Origin: Actinomycetes bacterium
GTDB lineage: Bacteria; Actinomycetota; Acidimicrobiia; Acidimicrobiales; Palsa-688
Assembly (NCBI GenBank): GCA_021787035.1
Contig: JAJYMM010000202.1
Location: 29,326-93,325 of the forward strand
Length of the DNA stretch: 64,000 nt
Direction of reading: 5' to 3'
The notes beneath the pieces were generated by a model. It ran no database searches, had not been told where the DNA came from, and saw nothing but the letters and a program-made list of their open reading frames with translations. A program made the translations under genes and the position numbers. Positions 23,833 to 32,699 of this stretch are shown piece by piece (the stretch's first letter is position 1; every line of letters starts with the position of its first letter).

Positions 23833-25791
23833 ATGGGTGCCTCGCACCAATCCGTGGCCCAACTGGCAGCAGCTGTCGACTTGAACAGTCCCGGCACGTA
23901 CGTGCACTGGTCGATCTTTGACGTCTCGCTCGCCAACCTGGTCCTTGTCGCCGTCATGGTCGTCATCTTCGGAGCTGCCCTCCTTGTAAGGTTTCCCGAA
24001 CACTCCAAAGGGGCCAAGGGACGCGGGGTCCATGGCGACGGGGATGGTCCGGGGGAAGCTACGTCTCGTGCTGGCGTCGGCGGGCATGGCACCGCTTCGA
24101 TGAATGACTACTCCGACGAGGGCTCCCTCGACGGGGACCGCACTTGGACCGGCGCTATCCGGCGAACCGGCTTGCGCTTCCTTCCGCCCGTGAAGCTCCT
24201 CCCCGATCGCCAGCCCGCTTACGTGGCGTCTTGGATATACGTCTTTGGTGTGGCGACACTCGCCGCCCTCGGCCTTGCGGTCGTTTCTGGCTTCTTGATC
24301 GCGCTCGGGGGCCCCGACTGGTGGCACACCAACTCAGTCGGGCATTTTTTCAATAGCCTTCACCTCTGGTCTGTCGAGGCCTTCATGGCCTTCATGGTCA
24401 TCCACCTTTGGGGGAAGTTCTGGATGGCGGCGTGGAGGGGCCGCCGGGCCCTCACATGGTTGACGGGAGGGCTTGCCTTCCTCACTTCGATCGTCGAGTG
24501 CTTTACCGGCTACCTGTCGCAGCAGAACTTCGACTCGCAGTGGATATCGACCAACGGGAAGGACGCGATCAACGCGACGGGGCTCGGGGGCTTTTTCAAC
24601 CTCTTGGACTTCGGCCAGATGCTGATGTGGCACATCGTCCTGATACCGGTCATCTTGGTGGCGATCGTTGGGGCGCACGTGCTCTTGGTGCGCGTGAAGG
24701 GCGTGTCCCACCCGCTACCGGCCTCGAGGCCACGGGGCCGGGAGGCTCGGCGGGCTGCCCGAGCCGCGGACGCCGCTGAGTGGACTGGCCCGACGCGCGT
24801 CTACGACATAGTAAAGGAGGCGGCATTAGCCACGGCTGTTGCCGCCACCCTTGTGATAGTGCTGGCCGCCGTGCTGTCATCCCCGGACGTACCCCCGATC
24901 TCGATCAAGAGCTGGGCGAAGGTCGCGCCTGCAGACTTCATGGCCACCGCGACGAGCGAGTTGGACGGGACGAGCGAGACCGCCACTTACGGGCCCCCCT
25001 ACAACAACGGCAGCAATGACACCCAGCGAATCGGCATCTCTTGGGAGAAGCTCGCAGGCGTCCGAGTGCCGGTCAACGCAGCCCAGGCCTTCGTGCTCGG
25101 CCCGTTGGAGAAGGTGGCCCCGACGGACCCCGCGCTTATAGGCGCGCTCCGTCGCTACCAGGCGGCCCCGGCAAGCACCCGTACGGCTTGGACCAATGCC
25201 TACTCAAAGGTCCTCGACCACGTCACCTTCCACGACGGCACCCCCGTTGTGCCGAGTGCCAATGACGGGCCTGTCCCGCTCCTGATCTCTACTGAGTACT
25301 CCTTGGCACGGGGAGGAGCACTTGATACGGACCTGCTCGCTGACCGTTCCTTTTACGGGACAAACTTCACCAAGCCCCTTTTGTTCTTGGAGGATGGGGA
25401 GTACTTCGCGCAACAGGCAAAGGCCCAGCACTTGACGGGGAACCAGTGGGGCGTGATGAACGAGACGGGCAGCTACCCAGGCCAACCCTGGCTCTGGCTC
25501 TACACCCTTTGGTACCAGGTGCCGGGCTGGAAGAGCTCGGCCAACGTGGACTTGATCGCCATCTACATGACCGGCGCCGCCACAATCTTGTTGCTCGCCG
25601 TGCCGTTCATCCCGGGCCTCCGCGACATCCCAGAGGTCGTCCCGCTCCACCGGGTGGTCTGGCGGAACTGGCACCGGCGCCCTCCGGGCGGCACTCCGCC
25701 AGCCCCACTTCCCGCCAGCAGCCATCCCGGCGACGGCTCCACTCGGCCTCTCCCGAGCGGGCAGGGAGAGGAGGGGGAGGTCAGGAGCTAG
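23833..25791 (+). CDS. b6-type cytochrome b with unassigned extracytoplasmic domain
   Basis: Membrane heme protein of 652 residues, preceded by a strong ribosome site (GGGAGGGACG). A first helix (about 31-52) and a loop precede a four-helix cytochrome b core (about 128-290). The heme ligands are visible: His177 and His191 in helix B (14 apart) and His267 and His282 in helix D (15 apart), the helix D spacing of cytochrome b6 rather than mitochondrial cytochrome b. After another helix (about 331-350) comes a domain of about 210 residues with no recognised motif, then a last helix and a Pro-rich tail. No PEWY quinol-site motif, Rieske protein or cytochrome c gene is nearby. It may be a quinone-linked oxidoreductase of unknown partner. 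Confidence 0.8.
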   Translation: MGASHQSVAQLAAAVDLNSPGTYVHWSIFDVSLANLVLVAVMVVIFGAALLVRFPEHSKGAKGRGVHGDGDGPGEATSRAGVGGHGTASMNDYSDEGSLDGDRTWTGAIRRTGLRFLPPVKLLPDRQPAYVASWIYVFGVATLAALGLAVVSGFLIALGGPDWWHTNSVGHFFNSLHLWSVEAFMAFMVIHLWGKFWMAAWRGRRALTWLTGGLAFLTSIVECFTGYLSQQNFDSQWISTNGKDAINATGLGGFFNLLDFGQMLMWHIVLIPVILVAIVGAHVLLVRVKGVSHPLPASRPRGREARRAARAADAAEWTGPTRVYDIVKEAALATAVAATLVIVLAAVLSSPDVPPISIKSWAKVAPADFMATATSELDGTSETATYGPPYNNGSNDTQRIGISWEKLAGVRVPVNAAQAFVLGPLEKVAPTDPALIGALRRYQAAPASTRTAWTNAYSKVLDHVTFHDGTPVVPSANDGPVPLLISTEYSLARGGALDTDLLADRSFYGTNFTKPLLFLEDGEYFAQQAKAQHLTGNQWGVMNETGSYPGQPWLWLYTLWYQVPGWKSSANVDLIAIYMTGAATILLLAVPFIPGLRDIPEVVPLHRVVWRNWHRRPPGGTPPAPLPASSHPGDGSTRPLPSGQGEEGEVRS

Positions 25792-26959
25792 TCGGAGCGG
25801 CGGACTCGGCGCCGGCCACGCGGTTGGCGGGCGAGCCGTTGCACCAGTCCCCTGTCGGTGGCGCTTCACCCCCGACGGAGAACTGCGCCAAGCGAGGGAC
25901 CTCCCCCGCCTGCTCCATCGACGCCAATGCACCTCGCCTTCTCGCCAGTTCGACCTCGAAGAAGTCGGTCGTCACCTGCGCCGCGACACGGCGGTAGGCG
26001 CTAGCGATGCTGGCCGTGGCGCTTTGCCCGACGGGCGGGACGTAAGGCTCTAGGTGGCTTGCCCCTAGAAGGTCGAGGTAGTACTTGGTGCCCTTTGCCT
26101 CGTTGTAGATCTGGGAACTGCACGCCGGCACGTTGATGGTGTCGGCGCTGCCTTGGACGACGAGGAGCGGGACTTGCGGTCCTGTGAAATAGGTCCCCCC
26201 GAAGCTCGACAGCTCTGCGCCGGAGAGGACCGCGACCGCTTTTACCGCCGGGTCATGGCAGCAGGTGTTGTCAGCGACGGCCAGGCTGACGTCGCCGCCG
26301 TCAGACTGGCCGGCAAGGCCGACCTCGCCGGGGTCAACGAGGCCTGCGAGGACCGACGCACTCCGTCGGGGGACGCTCGTCAGCGCGCCGAGCACCGAAC
26401 GGAGCTCCACGGGGTGGTTGATGATGTCAGCTTCGTCGAGAGGCCCTGGTGGGGCGGTGTAAGGGTAGGTGGGGGCTGCCACGACGAAACCGGCGGCAGC
26501 CCACTGGCGGATGAGGGCCGAGTAAGCGCTCGCGGCTTCGTCGTAACCCTGGGAGAAGACCACCAGCGGGTACGGCCCGCTACTGCGGTCGGGCACGAGC
26601 CTGCCGTTCCTCTTGGTCGCGGGGTACCAAACCTCGGTTGACAGCACGCGCCCGGTGGCTGGGACCGGCACCTCAAGGGTGGTCGTGGACACCTGGAAAG
26701 GGCGCTTGGCAGCGCTACAGGCGTCCTGCGCCTGGTTGCGACCAGTGTTTGCCGACGCGCAAGAAGCCGGCAGCGCATGGGGGGTGGCCTGCCGAACGGC
26801 CCTAGCGGCGCCGCTGGCCGCCACCGACCCCCCAACCAGAGCGGTCGCCGTCAAGAGGACCATGAGAAGAGCCACGAGGCCCACCGCCACCTGCCGTCGC
26901 ATCGGTGCAGGAAGCGTAGCGGGCTCATCGCCGGGAGGGTTGGCACCGTCGGTGGCCAC
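25781..26959 (-). CDS. Secreted alpha/beta hydrolase
   Basis: Exported esterase- or lipase-like hydrolase of 392 residues from a GTG start; an in-frame ATG at 26902 directly before the signal segment (VALVALLMVLLTATALVGG region, about 24-45) is an alternative. Catalytic residues are visible: nucleophile Ser219 in GLAGQSDGGD, the acid probably Asp273 in GSADTIN, and His302 in GASHLEPY. An oxyanion-region strand reads PLVVFSQGYD. The fold is like the chlorophyllase and PET-hydrolase-like dienelactone hydrolase group. Its 3' end overlaps the convergent cytochrome b gene by 11 bp. Substrate is unknown. Confidence 0.85.
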   Translation of the reverse strand: MATDGANPPGDEPATLPAPMRRQVAVGLVALLMVLLTATALVGGSVAASGAARAVRQATPHALPASCASANTGRNQAQDACSAAKRPFQVSTTTLEVPVPATGRVLSTEVWYPATKRNGRLVPDRSSGPYPLVVFSQGYDEAASAYSALIRQWAAAGFVVAAPTYPYTAPPGPLDEADIINHPVELRSVLGALTSVPRRSASVLAGLVDPGEVGLAGQSDGGDVSLAVADNTCCHDPAVKAVAVLSGAELSSFGGTYFTGPQVPLLVVQGSADTINVPACSSQIYNEAKGTKYYLDLLGASHLEPYVPPVGQSATASIASAYRRVAAQVTTDFFEVELARRRGALASMEQAGEVPRLAQFSVGGEAPPTGDWCNGSPANRVAGAESAAPTSS

Positions 26960-27052
26960 CCGACGTTCGGTGCTGGCGAGTGGGCCCAGGGAGCGAATGG
27001 CGCCTCGCCAGCGCTCGTTTAGACCCCTAGCGGGTAAGCCTCAATAGCCCCC

Positions 27053-27628
27053 TCAGTAGCCCCCGTAGCTGCTCTTGGCCGTCGTGGTCGTCGTCTTCTT
27101 AGCGGGTGGTGCCTTCTTCGCAATGCTTGGCTTGGTCGGCGATGTACCCGCCAAGAACCAAATGCCAAGGACTCCCTCCCCCTTTGCCTGGTCGGCCTTG
27201 TCGGCGGCGAAGGTGTAGAGGGGCTTCCCGTGCCAAGTCACCTGCATGCCTGAAGGGCCTTTGATAGCGCCAAGGCCGCTCACGCCCTTTAGGGCTACCG
27301 GTGCCTTCTGGGCCTTCGGTAGGACGAGGGGAGGCCAGAGAGTGAGGCACTTGCCCGTGCAGGCCCAGTGTTTGGGTGGTTTGTTTGCGGTGTTGTAGTA
27401 GAGCGCCAGGCCTTTCTCGTCAACGAGGACATTGCCGTACTTGCCGAGCTTGGCCGCTTTCACCTCGACTTTCGATTGCGTGGCTGCTTGGCTGTCGCCA
27501 GCGCGAGATTGCCGGTGCAGCGTGGCGCTCGCCGGGCCCGCCAGGGAGGTCAGTGCCGCGAAGGACATGCTGGCCGCGCCGACGAGGCTCGCGAGCCGCC
27601 GGGCTGGGACGTGTTGCCAGGTGCGCAC
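27053..27628 (-). CDS. Short secreted Yx(F/W)xxD protein with YGGY tail
   Basis: Exported protein of about 191 residues. I chose the GTG at 27628 because AAAGGAGG stands seven bases before it and a signal peptide (ending GPASA) follows directly; the frame is open further upstream without coding character. One COG4315-type unit is present: GNVLVDEKGLALYY, the Cys pair CTGKC before LTLWPP, and a second half with GMQVTWHGKPLYTFAADKA. The carboxyl end is Lys/Thr/Pro-rich and stops with SSYGGY, as in the longer paralogue at 3909-5291 (AAYGGY). No lipobox Cys is seen. Role is unknown. Confidence 0.82.
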   Translation of the reverse strand: MRTWQHVPARRLASLVGAASMSFAALTSLAGPASATLHRQSRAGDSQAATQSKVEVKAAKLGKYGNVLVDEKGLALYYNTANKPPKHWACTGKCLTLWPPLVLPKAQKAPVALKGVSGLGAIKGPSGMQVTWHGKPLYTFAADKADQAKGEGVLGIWFLAGTSPTKPSIAKKAPPAKKTTTTTAKSSYGGY

Positions 27629-27708
27629 TGGTGTTGCCTCCTTTATTTCCTGCAGCAACTTACCGATTCTAACTGTGATTTCCACATTCGGGCGCCCGGC
27701 CCCAGTTC

Positions 27709-28530
27709 GTGCGCCTGAGGAGGGTCCTTCACGGCTCCGCAAGGTCGGGAACACAAGATGGCGCAGTGCCTTCACGCCTCACTACGACCAATGGCAGCCA
27801 AGCGCCAGGTCGAGCGCAGGACACGAAACCTATACCGGTAGTAGCCAGCTACGGCCCGGCCCGAGCGCGCGATACCAGGCCTGTCCCGATGGTGGGCAGC
27901 CCGGCCCGAGGTTCCCTCAGGCGCCCTCAGCGCCCTCGTCGCGCGGACCAAGGGGTCGAGTCCAACGCTCGGCTCACAGCCATGACCGCCGCCGTGCTCT
28001 TGGTACTGCTTGCGATCGAGGGCCTCACGATTGTGCGGATCCGCTCTCTGCTTAGCCTGCACGTACTCGTCGGGATGATCCTCATCCCTCCGGTTGCGCT
28101 CAAGATCGGTAGCACCGGTTACCGCTTCGTCCGGTACTACCTCGGATCCCCGGCATACCGGCGGAAGGGGCCCCCGCCCCCGCTGCTCCGGCTCCTCGGG
28201 CCGGTGCTGATAGTGACGATGGTGGCGTTGCTGGCAAGTGGCGTCGCGCTGCTGTTCGTAGGGCCGGCGCTTCGAGGGGACTTCCTCCTGTTGCACCAGG
28301 CGAGCTTCGTCTTGTGGTTCGGCGCTATGACCGTGCACGTCCTCGCCCACATCGTGGAGACGGCTCATCTCGCTCCAAGGGACTGGGCGCGCAGGACAGC
28401 CGCCGATGTGAAGGGAGCGAGGCTCCGCCAGTGGGTCGTCGGGTCCAGTGTCGCTCTCGGCATCCCGCTCGGGCTACTAGTGCTGAGCAGGGCGAGCACT
28501 TGGTTCAGCCAGCCCTTGCCTGCGCGCTAG
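27709..28530 (+). CDS. Four-helix membrane protein, possibly b-type cytochrome
   Basis: Protein of up to 273 residues. The Arg/Pro-rich N-terminal 80 residues contain two similar units (DTKPIPVVAS and DTRPVPMVGS). They are followed by about four or five membrane helices: MTAAVLLVLLAIEGLTIV, LLSLHVLVGMILIPPVAL, LLGPVLIVTMVALLASGVALLF, LLLHQASFVLWFGAMTVHVLAHIVE and a last one. His residues near helix ends (SLHVLVG, LLLHQA, TVHVLAH) could bind heme as in cytochrome b561 or DUF4405 proteins, but this is only a resemblance. The true start is unsure: GTG 27709, ATG 27895 and ATG 27982 are possible. It is divergent from the short Yx(F/W)xxD gene. Confidence 0.6.
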   Translation: MRLRRVLHGSARSGTQDGAVPSRLTTTNGSQAPGRAQDTKPIPVVASYGPARARDTRPVPMVGSPARGSLRRPQRPRRADQGVESNARLTAMTAAVLLVLLAIEGLTIVRIRSLLSLHVLVGMILIPPVALKIGSTGYRFVRYYLGSPAYRRKGPPPPLLRLLGPVLIVTMVALLASGVALLFVGPALRGDFLLLHQASFVLWFGAMTVHVLAHIVETAHLAPRDWARRTAADVKGARLRQWVVGSSVALGIPLGLLVLSRASTWFSQPLPAR

Positions 28531-28755
28531 GCCTGCCATCAGGCATGATGGCGAGGAGGGCCGCGCCGGCCTAGGGCACGCTGGCTCGATGTCGAACGCA
28601 TCAGCCGGCGGTAGTCGAGCGCCGTGTGTGCCGAGCGCTCGCGGCTGGCGCGCCGGGCCAGCATCCCGACGGCTCTGGTAACCTGACCAAGTGGCTGTCT
28701 GTGACCTGCCCGCCTTGGGCTTCCTGATGAGGTAACCGGCAGGTCAGCCGGGCAC

Positions 28756-28829
28756 AGGGCAGTAGCTCAATATGGCAGAGCACCGGTCTCCAAAACCGGC
28801 GGTTGGGGGTTCAAGTCCCTCCTGCCCTG
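28756..28829 (+). tRNA. tRNA-Trp (CCA anticodon)
   Basis: Cloverleaf is complete: acceptor stem AGGGCAG/CTGCCCT (28756-28762 with 28822-28828), D arm around GCTC...GAGC, anticodon stem CCGGT/ACCGG with loop CTCCAAA (anticodon CCA), and T arm GGGGGTTCAAGTCCCTC. The discriminator base is G, and the 3' CCA is not encoded. A tRNA-Trp just before secE is common in actinobacteria. Confidence 0.96.
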
Positions 28830-28863
28830 CGTAAGCTTGTAGTCCGCAAGGAAGGTCAGCGAC

Positions 28864-29175
28864 GTGAGCGTAAGCGAGTTCAACCAGGAAGAGAAGCATC
28901 TGAGAGAGGGCCAGGGCGCCCTGGGCACAGAAGGCACGCCTACCTCTCGACGAGAGGAGCGGAGGCCGCCCTCTGGCACTCCGGCGCGCACTGGTTTTCA
29001 CCCGCGGCAGTACCTGGACGAGGTCGTTCTCGAGCTGCGCAAGGTAATGAAGCCAAAGCGAGCGGAGCTCGTCAACTATGCCACGGTGGTCTTCTTCACT
29101 CTGGCCTTCCTGATGGCGCTCACCTACGGCTTGGACTACCTGTACTCGCTGGGCGCGACGTCGCTGTTCAAGTAG
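28864..29175 (+). CDS. secE: Protein translocase subunit SecE
   Basis: Small subunit of the SecYEG protein-export channel, 103 residues from a GTG start. The N-terminal 45 residues are charged and variable. The conserved part is QYLDEVVLELRKVMKPKRAE, an amphipathic helix lying on the membrane, followed by one membrane helix (NYATVVFFTLAFLMALTYGLDYLYS). It lies between tRNA-Trp and nusG, 9 bp before nusG, the usual place in bacteria. Confidence 0.96.
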   Translation: MSVSEFNQEEKHLREGQGALGTEGTPTSRREERRPPSGTPARTGFHPRQYLDEVVLELRKVMKPKRAELVNYATVVFFTLAFLMALTYGLDYLYSLGATSLFK

Positions 29176-29184
29176 TGAGAGGCG

Positions 29185-29901
29185 ATGGCTGAAGAGATCC
29201 ACCCCGAAGTGAGCATGGCCCCGGCAGAGGACGAGGAAGCGACGTCTGGGGGCGATGGTGCCGTCGCGCTTGACGCGGCACCTGAAGAGGACGGCGAGGT
29301 GCTCGACCTTGGTCTTGAAGTGGCCCAGGAGGACAACGTCGCCGTCGAAAGCCCCTACGACCGCCCCGGGAGCTGGTACGTAGTGCACAGCTACGCCGGC
29401 TACGAAAACAAGGTCAAGTCCAACCTAGAGAGCCGCATCTCGTCCATGAACATGGAGGACCGCATCTTTGAGGTGGTCATCCCGCTCGAGGACGTAGTCG
29501 AGCTCAAGGGGGGCAAGCGCCAGGTCGTGTCCCGCAAGGTCTTCCCCGGTTACCTGATGGTCCGTATGGCCCTCGACGACGACTCCTGGTACGTCGTGCG
29601 CAACACCCCCGGCGTGACGGGATTCGTCGGTCTCGGTGCGCGCCCGACGCCGCTCTCCCGCCGAGAGGTGGAGGGGATCCTGTCCCCGAAGGAGGAGGGG
29701 GCGGGCGCACCAAAGAAGACCAAGCCGCGGCTCGAGTACGAGGTGGGCGAGTCCGTGCGCGTCCGGGAAGGGCCGTTCGCCGACTTCAGCGGCACCGTCG
29801 CCGAGATCAACGAGGACCAATTGAAGCTCAAGGTCCTCGTCAACATCTTCGGTCGGGAGACACCGGTAGAGTTCGAGTTCGCCCAGGTGGCCAAGCTCTG
29901 A
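29185..29901 (+). CDS. nusG: Transcription termination/antitermination factor NusG
   Basis: RNA-polymerase-bound elongation factor of 238 residues. An acidic N-terminal extension of about 60 residues, common in actinobacterial NusG, precedes the NGN domain ([46 protein letters not shown]). The KOW domain follows (about 183-238: [20 protein letters not shown]) and ends [10 protein letters not shown]. It is the second gene of the secE operon and is followed 34 bp later by rplK. Confidence 0.97.
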   Translation: MAEEIHPEVSMAPAEDEEATSGGDGAVALDAAPEEDGEVLDLGLEVAQEDNVAVESPYDRPGSWYVVHSYAGYENKVKSNLESRISSMNMEDRIFEVVIPLEDVVELKGGKRQVVSRKVFPGYLMVRMALDDDSWYVVRNTPGVTGFVGLGARPTPLSRREVEGILSPKEEGAGAPKKTKPRLEYEVGESVRVREGPFADFSGTVAEINEDQLKLKVLVNIFGRETPVEFEFAQVAKL

Positions 29902-29935
29902 GCTTCGAGCAGAGCCCTGTTATTAGGAGTACCTG

Positions 29936-30361
29936 ATGGCCAAGCGCCAAGTCACAGCAATAGTCCGCATCCAGCTCCCGGCCGGGAAGGCGACGCCCGC
30001 GCCTCCCGTCGGCACGGCCCTTGGGCCGCACGGCATCCAGACGATGGAGTTCGTGAAGCAGTACAACGCGGCCACAGAGGATAAAGCGGGCCAGGTCATC
30101 CCCGTCGAGGTGACCATCTACTCGGACCGGAGCTTCAGCTTCGTCCTGAAGACACCGCCGACCGCGGTGCTCATCCGCCAGGAGCTCGGCATTGACAAGG
30201 GTGCGAAGACGACTGGCCGGGAGGTCGTAGGTACGTTGAGTGATGCCCAGGTCGTGAAGATCGCCCAGGTAAAGATGCCGGACCTCAATGCCAACGACCT
30301 TGAGTCCGCGAAAGCACAGGTCGCCGGCACGGCACGTTCCATGGGAGTAAAGGTCGGTTGA
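29936..30361 (+). CDS. rplK: 50S ribosomal protein L11
   Basis: Stalk-base protein of 141 residues, the normal length. The N-terminal domain has IRIQLPAGKATPAPPVGTAL with the Pro pair that forms the thiostrepton contact, then GPHGIQTMEFVKQYN. The C-terminal rRNA-binding domain has FVLKTPPTAVLI and ends GTARSMGVKV. It pairs with rplA 42 bp downstream, as in nearly all bacteria, where L1 often represses this transcript. Confidence 0.98.
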   Translation: MAKRQVTAIVRIQLPAGKATPAPPVGTALGPHGIQTMEFVKQYNAATEDKAGQVIPVEVTIYSDRSFSFVLKTPPTAVLIRQELGIDKGAKTTGREVVGTLSDAQVVKIAQVKMPDLNANDLESAKAQVAGTARSMGVKVG

Positions 30362-30403
30362 TGGCCACGGCCACGAGGCAGGAGCACAGGAGGTAGCGCC
30401 AGG

Positions 30404-31135
30404 GTGCCCAAGCGAGGAAAGAAGTACGAAGATGCTGCTAAAGCCGTGGGTGAGGGCCGGCTGTATGGCCCGCTCGAGGCTATCGACCTGGTGAAGAAGC
30501 TGGCCCACGCCAGCTTCGATGAGACCGTCGAGCTGGCCGTCCGCCTCGGGATAGATCCTAGGAAGGCCGACCAGGCTCTCCGTGGGACGGTGTCCCTGCC
30601 AGCCGGTACTGGGAAGTCGGTGCGCGTTGCTGTTTTTGCTGCCGGAGAGGCGGCTGAGGCCGCGAGGACGGCGGGTGCGGACATCGTGGGCTCCGACGAC
30701 CTTGTCGCTCAGGTCGATGGAGGGTTCATGGACTTCGACGTGGCCATAGCGACCCCTGACATGATGGCCCAGGTCGGACGGCTTGGCCGCAAGCTCGGCC
30801 CGCGCGGTTTGATGCCCAACCCCAAGACGGGGACTGTCACCGCCGACGTCGGGCGGGCTGTCACCGACTTCAAGGGAGGACGGGTCGAGTACCGGGCAGA
30901 CGCTCGAAGCCATGGGGTCGTCCAGGTCCCTATAGGAAAGGTCAGCTTCAGCCGGGACCAGCTCCTGACCAACATCCGCGCCGTCCTCGACGAGTTGCAG
31001 CGGGTCAAGCCGGCCGCCTCGAAGGGCCGCTACGTGAGGTCGGTCTCCATTTCTTCCACGATGGGCCTCGGAATCGACATCGACCCGACCCGGGCGCGGG
31101 TGAGTGACGAGGAGCTGGCCGCCACGGCTGCCTGA
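30404..31135 (+). CDS. rplA: 50S ribosomal protein L1
   Basis: L1-stalk protein of 243 residues starting at GTG, with AGGAGGT 11 bases upstream. Conserved segments include [20 protein letters not shown], the [11 protein letters not shown] loop, [35 protein letters not shown] and the late [16 protein letters not shown] short C-terminal addition (DEELAATAA) is present. In other bacteria L1 also binds its own mRNA. Confidence 0.98.
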   Translation: MPKRGKKYEDAAKAVGEGRLYGPLEAIDLVKKLAHASFDETVELAVRLGIDPRKADQALRGTVSLPAGTGKSVRVAVFAAGEAAEAARTAGADIVGSDDLVAQVDGGFMDFDVAIATPDMMAQVGRLGRKLGPRGLMPNPKTGTVTADVGRAVTDFKGGRVEYRADARSHGVVQVPIGKVSFSRDQLLTNIRAVLDELQRVKPAASKGRYVRSVSISSTMGLGIDIDPTRARVSDEELAATAA

Positions 31136-31161
31136 GCTGCTACGATAGCGATTCCAACATA

Positions 31162-31206
31162 GCGCCGAAGAAATCTGGTGCGCCCTGGCCGTGGTGCCAG
31201 CGGCGC
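31162..31206 (+). promoter_or_regulatory. L10 leader RNA element before rplJ
   Basis: The 172-bp gap between rplA and rplJ holds an outer stem GCGCC/GGCGC (31162-31166 with 31202-31206). It encloses CGAAGAAATCTGGTGC and an inner stem CTGGC/GCCAG (31185-31189 with 31196-31200). This matches the layout of the L10-(L12)4 binding leader that feeds back on rplJL in many bacteria. The call rests on position and the GAAGA...GGTGC motif; no covariance model was run. Confidence 0.6.
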
Positions 31207-31307
31207 CGAAGTGGGAGGCTGACTTGGTCAGCACCCTGCCCGACGAGGCGAGCTAGCACTCCTTGGAAGGTGTGCGCGCTCGCGCCGCCCTAGACAAGGA
31301 GTAGTAC

Positions 31308-31838
31308 ATGGACAACCCGAGGCCTGAGAAGGTGGCCGCTGTAGAGCAGGTGCGTTCCCAGCTCGAGCAGTCGGACGCAGTCATTGTCACTGAGTACCGG
31401 GGTCTCAAGGTAAAAGACTTGGAGGCGTTGCGCAGGAGCCTTGCGCCCATGGGCGCCGAGTACCGCGTCTACAAAAACACGCTTGCTCGCATTGCATCCT
31501 CCGAGGGCGCTGCCGACGGCTTCGCGGACCTGCTCACCGGGCCGACCGGGCTCGCTTTCGTAAAGGGCGACGCAGTTGCTGTTGCCAAGGCGATGCGCGA
31601 CTTCGCCCGCACCAACCCATCGTTGCTCATAAAGGGTGGCCTTCTTGGCACTTCGGTGCTGGGGCCTGCTGAAGCCACCGCCCTCGCCGACCTGCCTCCT
31701 CGTGAGCACCTCCTCGCCCGGCTGGCCGGAGCGCTGGCTGCGCCGATGCAGGGTGTGGCCAGCGCCTTGAGTGCGCTCCCGCGCAATTTTGCCTATGCCT
31801 TGGCCGCGCTGAAGGACCAGCGCAGCAACGAGTCGTAA
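31308..31838 (+). CDS. rplJ: 50S ribosomal protein L10
   Basis: Ribosomal stalk protein of 176 residues that carries the L7/L12 dimers. Recognised by VEQVRSQLEQSDAVIVTEYRGL, VKDLEALRRSLAPMGAEYRVYKN, TGPTGLAFVKGD and the C-terminal helix for L12 binding (ARLAGALAAPMQGVASALSALPRNFAYALAALKDQ, read in two parts). AAGGAG lies eight bases before the ATG. Synthesis is probably controlled by the leader described just upstream. Confidence 0.97.
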   Translation: MDNPRPEKVAAVEQVRSQLEQSDAVIVTEYRGLKVKDLEALRRSLAPMGAEYRVYKNTLARIASSEGAADGFADLLTGPTGLAFVKGDAVAVAKAMRDFARTNPSLLIKGGLLGTSVLGPAEATALADLPPREHLLARLAGALAAPMQGVASALSALPRNFAYALAALKDQRSNES

Positions 31839-31880
31839 GACCCCCTCGACACCTCTACAATGAACAGGAGAGATCACTAA

Positions 31881-32276
31881 ATGCCAACAAAGTTGTCTAA
31901 AGACGAGATTCTGGATGCCATTTCCGACATGAGCGTTCTCGAGCTCTCCGAACTGCTCAAGTCCTTCGAAGAGCGCTTCGGTGTAACGGCGGCTGCCCCG
32001 GTCGTTGCTGCGGCGGGTGCCGTCCCGTCCGCCGCGGCGCCGGAGGCTGCTGCTGCAGAGGAGCAGGACGAGTTCGACGTGGTGCTGACGGGTGCTGGCG
32101 ACAAGAAGATCCAGGTCATCAAGGAGGTCCGGGCCCTCACAAACCTCGGGCTCAAAGAAGCGAAGGACCTGGTCGACGGTGCTCCCAAGACAGTGCTCGA
32201 GAAGGTCAGCAAGGAGGACGCCGACAAGGCGAAGGCCCAGCTCGAAGGCGCGGGCGCCACGGTCGAGCTCAAGTAG
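31881..32276 (+). CDS. rplL: 50S ribosomal protein L7/L12
   Basis: Acidic stalk protein of 131 residues. The N-terminal dimerisation helices ([22 protein letters not shown]), an Ala/Pro/Val hinge (about 40-60) and the factor-binding C-terminal domain ([52 protein letters not shown]) are all present. It follows rplJ by 42 bp. A 423-bp gap with a hairpin and a promoter separates it from rpoB. Confidence 0.98.
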   Translation: MPTKLSKDEILDAISDMSVLELSELLKSFEERFGVTAAAPVVAAAGAVPSAAAPEAAAAEEQDEFDVVLTGAGDKKIQVIKEVRALTNLGLKEAKDLVDGAPKTVLEKVSKEDADKAKAQLEGAGATVELK

Positions 32277-32299
32277 GCGGTAGTAGCAAGCTTGCCGCG

Positions 32300-32328
32300 C
32301 CGCCCGGGGGGCGAAAGGCTCCGGGCGG
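32300..32328 (+). terminator. Hairpin / attenuator after rplL
   Basis: CCGCCCGG (32300-32307) pairs with CCGGGCGG (32321-32328) around a 13-base loop. GC-rich flanks could extend the structure. There is no T tract, so it may attenuate, pause or be a processing site rather than fully terminate. Confidence 0.5.
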
Positions 32329-32565
32329 GGTCGGCGGCCCCGGAAAGCGCCTCCGGCCTCTTCCCTCCACCTCGGCATGTTGCCCGCGGGTTGCCGCGCG
32401 AGGGCTGTAAAGGAAGGGGCACGCAGGCCAAGGCGGGTCCCTGGTCACCCCCGAGGCGGAGCCTGGGCGTCCCCCTTGTGAGGCGACAAGGCATCCAGTG
32501 CTTGACCTGGGGGCGACGCTGGCTTACCCTGATAGGTGGAGCGCCGGCCCGGGTGCACCTGGTTT

Positions 32566-32595
32566 TTGCCGCGCCTTGCAGACGCGCTGTATAGT
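32566..32595 (+). promoter_or_regulatory. Candidate rpoB promoter
   Basis: TTGCCG (32566-32571) and TATAGT (32590-32595) are separated by 18 bp. A start near 32602 would give a leader of about 98 bases before the rpoB start codon. Confidence 0.55.
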
Positions 32596-32699
32596 GGTCA
32601 GTTGCCGTGCTGTGCTTGTCCGCGTCCCTTCGGCTTAGGGAGTCGGATCCGCGCGCGCTGCTACCTCCCGCATCCCCTGCACCTACCAAGGAGTGATCC

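Larger units (their letters stand above)
32277..32699 (+). other. rplL-rpoB intergenic region
   Basis: No gene is supported in this 423-bp stretch. It contains a GC-rich hairpin just after rplL and a sigma-70-like promoter about 100 bp before rpoB, both listed separately. This arrangement suggests partial termination after rplL and an extra promoter that sets rpoBC levels, as known for several bacteria. Confidence 0.6.

Noticed and set aside
23833..25791. Standard QcrB of a bc1 complex
   Set aside because: No C-terminal PEWY domain is visible, helix D spacing is b6-like, and qcrA/qcrC are absent from the neighbourhood.
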